DNA from: Segatella copri
Lineage (GTDB): Bacteria > Bacteroidota > Bacteroidia > Bacteroidales > Bacteroidaceae
DNA length: 64,000 nucleotides
NCBI RefSeq assembly: GCF_002224675.1
Contig: NZ_NMPZ01000021.1
Coordinates: 1 to 64,000, forward strand
Direction of reading: 5' to 3'
The first letter of the stretch is position 1, and every line of letters starts with the position of its first letter. The position numbers and the translations under genes were made by a program. The notes beneath the pieces are model-generated. The model ran no database searches. It was given only the letters and a program-made list of their open reading frames with translations, and was not told the DNA's origin. Shown in pieces: positions 54,858 to 62,951 of this stretch.

Positions 54858-55901
54858 TTATAAATAAGGAATAGCAAACTTTACCAGACAATATCCACCT
54901 CCGATGAGCCAGCAATAAAGAATGGCTGCCAGAAGGAATGGCTTGAAGCCTGCTTTCTTGAACTTGTCGAAGCTAGTCTCGGCTCCCAGTGCTGCCATTG
55001 CCATAGTCAGAAGGAAGGTGTCCAGTTGATTGATCCATGCCACTACACTTTCTGAAAGCAATCCGAGGGAATTGAATCCGATAACCACCAGGAAGAAAAT
55101 GGCAAACCATGGAATGCTGATCTTAGGCTTGTTGGCATCAGAGTTTTCCAAGCTATCTCTTTTGGCAACGTCTCTTGCCACAGTCCATGCTATCACCAGC
55201 AGAACCGGTACCAGCATCATCACTCTTATCATCTTCACGATGATGGCATTGTTGCTCACCTCGGCTCCCATGGCATTGGCTGCACCCACCACATGGGCTA
55301 CTTCATGGACGGTGGAACCCGTGAAGAGTCCCATCATCTCTGGCGACAGGTCAAAGATGCCTACTCTGTAGAGAATAGGATAGAGGAACATGGATAATGT
55401 GCCAAAGATAACTACGGTAGCTACGGCTACTGCTGTCTTGTAAGGTTTCGGACGGATAGCTCCATCTACGCCCAATACTGCTGCAGCTCCACATATGGCA
55501 CTTCCGCAAGCGGTGAGCAGTGCGATGCTGCGGTCTATCTTCAGGAGTCTTCCCATCAGGATTCCCAAGCCGATGGTGCCGCATACGATGATGGCATCCA
55601 TCACGATGGCAGAGATTCCCACGGCCATCACATCCTGGAAGGTGAGCTTGAAGCCATAAAGGATGATACCTATGCGGAGGATTCGCTTGCTGCAGAACTT
55701 GATGCCAGGTACCCAGGTGTCGGGCAGGTTGTTACGCAGACTGTTGGCATAAATCATACCAATAATGATGCCCACTACCATCGGGCTAAACGAAAGTACC
55801 TTCACCCAATCCATGTTGCCGATGTAGAAGGCGGCGCAGGCGAAGAGCGTGATGAGTAGTACACCATGCAGCATACTGCTCCTTTGTTCTGATAATCTCA
55901 T
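54858..55901 (-). CDS. yeiH: YeiH-family putative sulfate exporter
   Basis: This 347-aa membrane protein has about ten spans and YeiH-type segments (GIILYGFKLTFQDV, TACGSAICGAAAVLGVDGAI, TGSTVHEVAHVVGAANAMG). The family is annotated as putative sulfate exporters; evidence on substrate is weak. The LysR gene upstream on the same strand is a usual partner and may control it. Confidence 0.85.
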   Translation of the reverse strand: MRLSEQRSSMLHGVLLITLFACAAFYIGNMDWVKVLSFSPMVVGIIIGMIYANSLRNNLPDTWVPGIKFCSKRILRIGIILYGFKLTFQDVMAVGISAIVMDAIIVCGTIGLGILMGRLLKIDRSIALLTACGSAICGAAAVLGVDGAIRPKPYKTAVAVATVVIFGTLSMFLYPILYRVGIFDLSPEMMGLFTGSTVHEVAHVVGAANAMGAEVSNNAIIVKMIRVMMLVPVLLVIAWTVARDVAKRDSLENSDANKPKISIPWFAIFFLVVIGFNSLGLLSESVVAWINQLDTFLLTMAMAALGAETSFDKFKKAGFKPFLLAAILYCWLIGGGYCLVKFAIPYL

Positions 55902-55947
55902 AATTTTCTTTTTTGTCGGTTAAATGCTTTTTTTTGTAAAGCGGGTG

Positions 55948-55955
55948 CAAAGGTA
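55948..55955 (-). promoter_or_regulatory. -7 box for yeiH
   Basis: Minus strand TACCTTTG, 46 bases upstream of the start. It lies between the LysR gene and yeiH, so yeiH has its own promoter and possibly a LysR target. Confidence 0.5.
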
Positions 55956-55989
55956 CGAAAAATCATGAGATGTTGTATATACAGAATAA

Positions 55990-56883
55990 CTATGTGTTAT
56001 AACCTTGGGTTATGAATCTCTTGAAAGTTTGGTGGAGTTTTGCCGTCTCGCCTCTCTTCTCAACAAACTGAAATTCCCGTTCCATCTTCAGATTCTCCAC
56101 TTCCAGAACCTTGAATACCTGTTCGTAGATACTCTTGTAGATGGCTCTGATGCTGATGATACCCATACATTGGGAGTGTTCTACGAAATGCTTGATGCCC
56201 TCTGTGGTTCCCAGGTTCATCTCTATGTTCAGATCAGAGAGAGCGATGCCGTTCTCTTGCAGTGCTTTTTGGATGACATCCAAAGTTCCGGAGCCTAATT
56301 CACGCAGTACTATCGGAGTCTGCTTCAGAAGGTTTAGGGAAATCTCCTCTTGCCGGGCAAGGGGATTGGAGCAATGTACAAACGCCACCAGCTCATCTTT
56401 CATAAATGGGGTGTATTTAAAGGTGGGTTGTCGCTTCATGCCTTCTACCATACCCAGGTCTATCCTTCTTGTAGCGAGTGCATCCTCTATCTCATGAGAA
56501 TTTCCGCTGAGCAAGGTAAGGCGAATGTCGGGATATTGTTTTCTGAACCCAGCAATCAGTTCGGGGAGAACATATTGCGAGATGGTAGTACTGGCTCCGA
56601 TGCGCAATTCGCCTTCTGATTTCGCCGTGAGCTTCTTCATGTCGAAATCAAGATTCTGATAGGCATCGATAATCTTGCAGGCATGGTCTAGCAGAAGCTG
56701 TCCGGCACGGGTTAGTTGGATGCGATTGCCGATTCTGTCGAACAATCGCACCCCATATTCCTTCTCAAGCTCCTGTATGTGCTTGCTGATGGCAGGCTGG
56801 CTGATAAACAGTTCGTTGGCAGCCTTGGTGAAACTCAGGAGTGTAGCCACGCTCCTGAAAACTTTCAGTCTTGTATCAATCAT
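55990..56883 (-). CDS. LysR-type regulator
   Basis: This 297-aa protein has an N-terminal helix-turn-helix (FTKAANELFISQPAISKHIQ, about 20-40) and a substrate-binding C-terminal domain (ELRIGASTTISQYVLPELI). The ATG at 56883 (MIDTRLKVF) suits the family; earlier in-frame ATGs add an unusual extension. It probably regulates the adjacent yeiH, as YeiE-like regulators do. Confidence 0.88.
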   Translation of the reverse strand: MIDTRLKVFRSVATLLSFTKAANELFISQPAISKHIQELEKEYGVRLFDRIGNRIQLTRAGQLLLDHACKIIDAYQNLDFDMKKLTAKSEGELRIGASTTISQYVLPELIAGFRKQYPDIRLTLLSGNSHEIEDALATRRIDLGMVEGMKRQPTFKYTPFMKDELVAFVHCSNPLARQEEISLNLLKQTPIVLRELGSGTLDVIQKALQENGIALSDLNIEMNLGTTEGIKHFVEHSQCMGIISIRAIYKSIYEQVFKVLEVENLKMEREFQFVEKRGETAKLHQTFKRFITQGYNT

Positions 56884-56933
56884 TGTATGTTCCTTTGTTT
56901 TTGCACGATTTATCATAAACCACATAGGCTCAT

Positions 56934-58139
56934 TTATATTCCTTCAGTCAAGAACTTGCGAAGATGCAGGTGCGTGATGCCGTCATCATCATTCTTGGTG
57001 AGCAGAGGAGTCATGGAGATAACGTATTTCGGATAGTTGTCCTTGATGGCACGGAGATTGCCAAACTCCCGCTCTCTGGTTGCATTGTCGGCTATGATGT
57101 AGGAAGCTTGCACGTAGATGCGTTCGCCTCCTGGTTTGGTACATACAAAGTCGATTTCTCCAGCTTGCAGTTGTCCTACATATACCTGATAGCCCAATCG
57201 TATGAGGTGCTGATAGATGATATTCTCTATCACTTTCTCAATGTCTCCTTCACGTGTACCTCCGGCAATGGCATTTCTAATGCCGTTGTCTTCAAAATAA
57301 AACTTATCGTTGGTTTCAAAGATACGTTTGCCGTGGATGTCATAGCGGTTCACCTTGTGCAGGATATAGGCTTCGCAAAGGAAGGATATGTAATTGGTGA
57401 TAGCTGCCGAAGCGATGGATTCTCCTTGAGATTTCATATATTTGGAGATGCTGTTGGCTGAGATGAGTTTACCTGTATTATCAGCAAGGAAACGCACCAG
57501 GTTCTCTAAGAATGGCACGTTTCTTATCTGGTTGCGCATGATGACATCCTTAAGCAAAACGGTATGGTAAATATCCATCTGGTATTCACGTGCATCATCC
57601 TCTTCCAGCCCTATCTTTGCCAGACCAGGCAAACCGCCATACTGAATGTACAGAGCAAGTGCTTCGTCATTATCTGATAGTTGATGAAATTCCAAAAACT
57701 CGTTATAGCTCAGCGATTGGATATAGATTTCCTTATATCTGCCACCGATGAGTGTGCTCAGTTCATTGCTCAGCATACGGGCATTGCTACCAGTTATAAT
57801 GATGTCGGTGTTGGGTTCTGTGCGATAACTTCGGATGGAACGTTCAAATTCCTTGATGTCTTGTATCTCATCGATAAGGATATAATTATGTTTATCGGAT
57901 AAAAAGTGCTGTCCGATATAGTCGTTGAGATTCTGATAGGTCTGAATGTTGTCAAACTCTCTTTTCTCCTTATCTATAAAGATGATATTGTTGCTGTCAT
58001 CTGCCTTCTTGCGGTCACGAATCATTTTCATCATGCAGCTTTTACCTACACGACGTTGACCTACTAATACGATGATGGTCTCCTTTCCAAGATACCTTTC
58101 TATCTTGTCGATATATGATTGACGAATAATAGTTGCCAT
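56934..58139 (-). CDS. AAA ATPase with DUF4143-type nuclease-like C-terminus
   Basis: This 401-aa protein (start MATIIRQSYIDKIERYL) has Walker A VLVGQRRVGKSCMMKMI (about 23-37), Walker B YILIDEIQDI (about 90), sensor ITGSNARML and a C-terminal DUF4143-like domain with GEIDFVCTKPGGERIYVQ (about 335-352), a PD-(D/E)XK-like pattern. Such proteins are frequent in gut Bacteroidetes and their function is not known. The promoter is embedded in a large palindrome. Confidence 0.85.
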   Translation of the reverse strand: MATIIRQSYIDKIERYLGKETIIVLVGQRRVGKSCMMKMIRDRKKADDSNNIIFIDKEKREFDNIQTYQNLNDYIGQHFLSDKHNYILIDEIQDIKEFERSIRSYRTEPNTDIIITGSNARMLSNELSTLIGGRYKEIYIQSLSYNEFLEFHQLSDNDEALALYIQYGGLPGLAKIGLEEDDAREYQMDIYHTVLLKDVIMRNQIRNVPFLENLVRFLADNTGKLISANSISKYMKSQGESIASAAITNYISFLCEAYILHKVNRYDIHGKRIFETNDKFYFEDNGIRNAIAGGTREGDIEKVIENIIYQHLIRLGYQVYVGQLQAGEIDFVCTKPGGERIYVQASYIIADNATREREFGNLRAIKDNYPKYVISMTPLLTKNDDDGITHLHLRKFLTEGI

Positions 58140-58144
58140 ATTTT

Positions 58145-58202
58145 TATCACTTATAAATGAAACTTTTTGCAAATATACGAAAAGTTTCACTTATAAGTGA
58201 TA
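58145..58202 (-). promoter_or_regulatory. palindromic operator around AAA-gene promoter
   Basis: A 23-bp inverted repeat (58145-58167 and 58180-58202, one mismatch) flanks a TATATTTG -7 box (58170-58177, minus). Each arm contains TCACTTATAA. The pattern suggests a repressor or autoregulatory site. Confidence 0.7.
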
Positions 58203-58421
58203 AAACTTATCTATTTTTAGTTTTTATAACTTATAGATGGTGTTATTTCAATGACTGAACTTTCGCTTATCAGGAAGTTAAAGGAGTTAAGGAAGTTAAG
58301 GAGTTAAGACGTATGTCTTGCTGCTTAAAATACTACGCCAAAAAGACTGTTGTCTTAACTCCTTTAACTTCTGAGCTTGCGAAACTTGAATAAATGATAT
58401 GTTTTTCTCGGATAAAAATGC

Positions 58422-58485
58422 TATATTTGCATATGATAAGCAGTACTCGGCAATCTGAAAGCAAGCTTTCATTCCTTTCCGGGCA
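58422..58485 (+). repeat. dispersed promoter-bearing element, copy 3 (partial)
   Basis: Starts TATATTTGCATATGATAAGC, followed by AGTACTCGGCAATCTGAAAGC and AAGCTTTCATT. The second half has diverged. Confidence 0.6.
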
Positions 58486-59044
58486 GTATGCATATTGTAT
58501 TTCATCTGCAATTTAATCTTCCCTCTTCATCTTTTCTTCTTCCTATGTCAGTTTTTGACGCATCCTGATTGTACTTTTGCGGCAGAAATTACAATAACTC
58601 TATATATAATAAGGTATGAATGCAGAAAGAAGAAGGGTTAGGAGTCCCTGAAAAGTGAAATATAAGAGGAATCCATAAGATTTCTTGTTAAAAGTTTGGT
58701 GGTTCATCAGATTTTTACTAAATTTGCCATTGGATTAGTGACAGGGCAGGTGAAAGTCCTTGCTTGAAGTCGCTATGATGGATGCAGAGAAACAAGATAA
58801 TCTTGTGGACACGAGCAAACTATTCAGTTCTGTAGGTTGAAATCTGGTAAATTGAAACGTAGAAAGAATGAGAATTTGTTTGAGCGAGTCTACACCGTCA
58901 TATGGTGTGGATTCCTCTTTCACATTTTCTTTTCTACGGGTTTTACCAGAGCCTAACTTGCAAGGAAGTGAAGAAAGTAGGGGTTCGCACCATCTTTTTT
59001 CACTTATGACCTATTATGAACTTGTTTGGTTCGCTGATTTTTCT

Positions 59045-59120
59045 TAACTTTGCAGAAGATTAGCTGCACTCGGCAATTTGAAAGCAAGCTTTCATTGCGC
59101 TCGTTTGCATAATCTTTGCC
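59045..59120 (+). repeat. dispersed promoter-bearing element, copy 4
   Basis: Starts TAACTTTGCAGAAGATTAGC, holds the CTCGGCAATTTGAAAGC and AAGCTTTCATTGCGCTCG core and ends with AATCTTTGCC. It lies upstream of the 73-aa gene and may supply its promoter. Confidence 0.7.
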
Positions 59121-59198
59121 CCTTGAAAGTAAATGATTCGCTGTTTCGGCAGAAAAGCAGGAGCAGTTATATATAATGAACTTAAAAACAGAATGCTT

Positions 59199-59420
59199 AT
59201 GAGCAAGGTATTTCAAGTCAAGCCTAAGCGCCTTAAACGCTCTAATGGTACTGTCCTCACTCCCGATATGGTAGTGACAGTAACAACTATGCAGCACACC
59301 GCCACCCCTTTTTACAATGGAGCCAAGGAGGTGCAAGAAGCCTACATGCGCATCTATGCTTTCGACTATAAGAAAGCATGCTGCAATCCGAATGATTTTG
59401 AATTTAAGAAGTTGGACTAA
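59199..59420 (+). CDS. 73-aa 'MSKVFQ' protein, unknown
   Basis: This 73-aa basic protein begins MSKVFQVKPKRLKRSNGTVL, then PDMVVTVTTMQHTATPFYNG, and ends in KKACCNPNDFEFKKLD. I recall similar small proteins in Bacteroidetes but no function. Its stop overlaps the ATG of the next gene by one base (TAATG), so the two are coupled. A truncated near-copy precedes the nuclease gene at 61703. Confidence 0.7.
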   Translation: MSKVFQVKPKRLKRSNGTVLTPDMVVTVTTMQHTATPFYNGAKEVQEAYMRIYAFDYKKACCNPNDFEFKKLD

Positions 59421-61633
59421 TGGGAATATTTAATTCTAAAAATTTGAAGAAAGCGGTCAATATGGTCGCTTCTTCTTCGCCTGTCATAAATGCAATTTCG
59501 CAAGCTTCTGACATTGTAGATAAGTCTATGGATGTAATAGACAAAAATCTTAATGGAGGAAAAAACTGGAACTTCTCGGAGACACCAATTGACGAAGTGG
59601 CTAAAGCCTTTATGAATAGTGTAAGAGGCAAGCGTATAGTTTGTATGATGACAAACATTTCTGATACTGCTAAGGCTTCTATTCGTGGTAATTTCAATCT
59701 GGATATAGATGAACAAATATTGTTCTTTAATGATACTTCATTTTTGGGAAACAAAAATCAAGGCTTAGTTATTACCAACAAAAGGCTTGCTTGCATTCCA
59801 GATAATGATGAGGGAGACGTGTATTCTTTTGCATTTAATGATATACAGAGAGTTGAATATCGCGAGATGCAAATCTATCTATGGGGATATGGAAATGACG
59901 AGGATAATGTACCTTTGCCATTGGACCATTTCTTTAGTTTTAATGGAGAGACTTCTGCCGTTAAAGCTGATGCTCAAAAAATAGCTGCCGTGTTAAACAA
60001 GATGGTTACTGTTGCAGGGCATGAAGAGGAGACAACCCCATTGGAAGTAATAGAATCTTATTTGGATAATAATGAAGCGGATAAGGCAATTCAATGTATA
60101 AACGAAATCTTGTCATCTACCGATTTTACAGATGAAGATGAGACAAAATCAATTTATTATTATTATTTGGGACTGGCGTATGCACAAAAAATGACAGAAC
60201 AATTAGATGTTGATATCGCAGCTGGCTCGGAGCAATTCTCAGAAGAAGTAGATCGTTATGACGGTGCTATGAACAGTGCGTTTAGAGAGGCGCTTGTACT
60301 TTGTACAGATGATGAATTCCGTTGTAAAATATATTATCTTAATGCTTTGTATTGCTTAAATCAATTACAAGGAAGACAAATGGCGTTAGCAGCCATGGAA
60401 TCACCAGATTTTGAGATTAAGCAAGAAGCTAAGGATATATATATGAATACAACTAAACATCTTCCTGCTTATTTTACACAAATAGACTATAATACGAGAA
60501 AATTTATATTTGTTCTTGGAACAGAGAAACAACTACCTGGTTGCTATGATAAAGATGGGAACATACAGTTCGTGTTTACATTAAACGATCTTCCGACATC
60601 AATCCAATTCCCTGTTGGGCATCCGCAAGCCAACACTTTATACATTGGTCATCCGTTCAAACCAGCAACGTATCTTCCATTTGAGAATGCAACAGAGCAG
60701 TTGTTTATGGAAAGAGTACATGAACTTTGTTATTTGGGACAATGTCTTGGAGCTAATGAAATAAGAATTAAAAGATTACGTGGGTTAGATACAGCTTCTT
60801 CAGAAGCAAAGCAGTTGGATGTATCCGGAGAATTAGATGTTAAAGCCGTTAATGTGGGGGGAAGTTTTGGTAGAAATACTGCTGCTCAAAATAGTTATTC
60901 ATCCAAGGATGGAATGGAGATGGTTCAGACGTATTTACCAACAAAGCAGCCATATTGCCCAGACGATTTGGTTTGGTTAGACTCTGAAACTTCTTGGCAA
61001 GCTTTGGTAAAGCAAAGATTGAATGGAAATATATTGTCATATTCTTTGCATCTGTCTTCTTCGGAGTCTGTAAGCATGACTTCAAGTAAAGTCCAGTCTG
61101 TCAAGGCATCTTTTGAATACCTTGTCACAAAGGTAAGTGGAACTTATGATGCCAAAACAGACAAGACCTTTAGTAAGACAGAAGAGATAGAATGGGAGAT
61201 AGATATGCAGTTCAAGCCTTTGCAGGATTTTGAGGACGATAATGTTAATGCCCTTAATGGTCAGGCAGTTGCTCAGATTGCTCAAACACAGAAATCTGAA
61301 TTGTCAGAGGACGAGTTGGCATATAAGGAAGAAGTAGAGTTCTGTTTGGAAGATGCGTCTGAAATAGATGCTCATTCTCGTAAGTTCTTGGAACGTAAAC
61401 GTCAGAAACTCGGATTGTCAGAGACGAGAGCGCAAGAGATTGAGGACATGGTAAAGGCTTCTTTGGTATCTTTTACCGATGAAGAAAAAGAGTACATGGA
61501 AGCTCTTGATGATGTTATTGAAGATGGAGTAATTCCTGATAATGTTCGTAGATTATTGGAGCGTGAAAGAAAATCATTGGGAATCTCTGAGGAACGCGCC
61601 AAAGAATTGGAAGAAATAAAATGTAAAGCATAA
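59420..61633 (+). CDS. 737-aa multidomain protein, unknown
   Basis: The N-terminal part (about 1-200) has a PH/GRAM-like segment around RGNFNLDIDEQILFFNDTSF and LVITNKRLACIPD. Residues 200-330 are helical and repeat-like (YYYYLGLAYAQKM). The C-terminus has two related units of about 50 residues: one near 640-685 with FLERKRQKLGLSETRAQEIE, the other near 690-737 with LLERERKSLGISEERAKELE. No membrane span was seen. Its role is unknown; its neighbours are a nuclease and a GTPase, which suggests a defence or stress system. Confidence 0.65.
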   Translation: MGIFNSKNLKKAVNMVASSSPVINAISQASDIVDKSMDVIDKNLNGGKNWNFSETPIDEVAKAFMNSVRGKRIVCMMTNISDTAKASIRGNFNLDIDEQILFFNDTSFLGNKNQGLVITNKRLACIPDNDEGDVYSFAFNDIQRVEYREMQIYLWGYGNDEDNVPLPLDHFFSFNGETSAVKADAQKIAAVLNKMVTVAGHEEETTPLEVIESYLDNNEADKAIQCINEILSSTDFTDEDETKSIYYYYLGLAYAQKMTEQLDVDIAAGSEQFSEEVDRYDGAMNSAFREALVLCTDDEFRCKIYYLNALYCLNQLQGRQMALAAMESPDFEIKQEAKDIYMNTTKHLPAYFTQIDYNTRKFIFVLGTEKQLPGCYDKDGNIQFVFTLNDLPTSIQFPVGHPQANTLYIGHPFKPATYLPFENATEQLFMERVHELCYLGQCLGANEIRIKRLRGLDTASSEAKQLDVSGELDVKAVNVGGSFGRNTAAQNSYSSKDGMEMVQTYLPTKQPYCPDDLVWLDSETSWQALVKQRLNGNILSYSLHLSSSESVSMTSSKVQSVKASFEYLVTKVSGTYDAKTDKTFSKTEEIEWEIDMQFKPLQDFEDDNVNALNGQAVAQIAQTQKSELSEDELAYKEEVEFCLEDASEIDAHSRKFLERKRQKLGLSETRAQEIEDMVKASLVSFTDEEKEYMEALDDVIEDGVIPDNVRRLLERERKSLGISEERAKELEEIKCKA

Positions 61634-61644
61634 TTCTGATAACT

Positions 61645-61685
61645 CAATTAGTTGTGATAAGATTTTCACAACTAATTGGGTTTTC
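61645..61685 (+). terminator. hairpin after the 737-aa gene
   Basis: Perfect 13-bp stem CAATTAGTTGTGA / TCACAACTAATTG, 8-base loop, followed by GGTTTT. It may be a terminator or attenuator within the module. Confidence 0.65.
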
Positions 61686-61702
61686 ATATAACAAAATAGA
61701 CT

Positions 61703-61816
61703 ATGAGTAAAGTATTTCAAATAATGCCTAAGCGCATCAAGCGCTCTAATGGTACAGTTCTCACTCCCGAAATGGTAGTGACAGTAACAACCATGCAGCA
61801 CACGTATTTGTTTTAA
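61703..61816 (+). pseudogene. truncated MSKVFQ gene copy (37 aa)
   Basis: It starts MSKVFQIMPKRIKRSNGTVL, runs to TTMQHTYLF and then stops. It is nearly identical in DNA to the first 35 codons of the 59199 gene and lacks the second half. It ends 13 bases before the nuclease gene. It may still be translated as a leader peptide. Confidence 0.75.
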
Positions 61817-61829
61817 TACTATAATCCTT

Positions 61830-62900
61830 ATGAACGAAAAAGAGATTTGTGAATTAATGGACAAGATACCTACTTTTGAAGGATCAAAGTCTATATATAA
61901 TCCTATGGAGACTTTTGTGGAATATGTTTCGCAAAAAGAGATATGCCACTCATCAATATTGGCAGAACTGCTAAATCCATTAGGACGACATGGTCTTGGG
62001 CGTTCTTTTCTAGATGCTTTTCTTAAAGAGATAGAATGTAATGAAACTTTTGAAGACGTTACAATACAAACAGAAATGCCTGTTCAGAGGATTTTAACAG
62101 ATGGAAGTGGACCTCGAAGAATTGATATTTGCATCATTAATAATTATAACAATGATGTAGTTATTATTGAGAATAAGCTCAATAATGCTAAAGAGCAATA
62201 TCGTCAGCTTGAAGACTATGAGGCAGGATCAAACTATAAAGGATTTAATGTTGTAAAGACTGTTTGTTTACAAGGAAGCAACCCCAATGACATTGGGGCC
62301 GATATTGATTTATCTATAATGCATCTTGCAGAACTTTTAGATAAAGTATGTGGTAATTGTTTTGAGTTAAAATCGTATATAACATTATTGAAGAATATGG
62401 GACTTAAAGAAAAAATGAATGAGGAGGTAAAAAAACTACTTTCTTTAGATAACGAGACCTTTGATAAAGTTAGAGACCTATCGAGATTATTTTACAATGA
62501 TGAAGTTTCTGAATATTGCTTTAATGAAATAAGGTCAAGTCTTGAAAATATGAATAAAGGCTTTTTAGAGTTGATTTTTTCAAGAAAAGATAACAGATAC
62601 TTTGATAATGAAAGAAGCACATCTCTGCAAATATGGAACCAAGATGGCCGTAAAGAAGGCTTAAATTCAGGATGTTGGATTGAATTGTGGTTCTTTGACT
62701 ATAGTAGGTTTGAAATTTGGATTAAAGGTAATAGCGAAAATTGTTCTAATATTGATGATTATGTTCTCGATAAACGTTGGAATGATTATTATAGATATAA
62801 GGATGGTGTAAAGTCATTTCCTTTTCCAGGTAAAGAATGGAAGACTACTATGATTGGTGAGATTAGCGAATTAATCAAAAAGCTGTACACTTCGATATGA
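61830..62900 (+). CDS. PD-(D/E)XK nuclease-family protein
   Basis: This 356-aa protein belongs to the PDDEXK_4 type. An N-terminal segment HSSILAELLNPLGRHGLGRSF (about 31-51) precedes the active-site residues: the aspartate in RRIDICI (about 93) and the E-x-K in VIIENKL (about 107). The remainder is unassigned. Such proteins are common in mobile islands and defence loci; cut-site and trigger are unknown. Confidence 0.85.
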   Translation: MNEKEICELMDKIPTFEGSKSIYNPMETFVEYVSQKEICHSSILAELLNPLGRHGLGRSFLDAFLKEIECNETFEDVTIQTEMPVQRILTDGSGPRRIDICIINNYNNDVVIIENKLNNAKEQYRQLEDYEAGSNYKGFNVVKTVCLQGSNPNDIGADIDLSIMHLAELLDKVCGNCFELKSYITLLKNMGLKEKMNEEVKKLLSLDNETFDKVRDLSRLFYNDEVSEYCFNEIRSSLENMNKGFLELIFSRKDNRYFDNERSTSLQIWNQDGRKEGLNSGCWIELWFFDYSRFEIWIKGNSENCSNIDDYVLDKRWNDYYRYKDGVKSFPFPGKEWKTTMIGEISELIKKLYTSI

Positions 62901-62951
62901 TTAAACAGTAATTAATCTATTATAGTCTTACAGATATCAATAACCGAAGCG

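Larger units (their letters stand above)
58203..59198. other. about 1-kb intergenic region
   Basis: No gene is convincing. It holds tandem AGGAAGTTAAAGGAGTTAA-type repeats (about 58271-58305) with an inverted match CTTAACTCCTTTAAC (58354-58368), and two copies of the promoter-bearing element. The minus frame at 58735-58923 lacks support. Confidence 0.5.

Noticed and set aside
58735..58923. Minus-strand 62-codon frame in the region before the MSKVFQ gene
   Set aside because: Short, no recognisable protein features, in an otherwise non-coding stretch.
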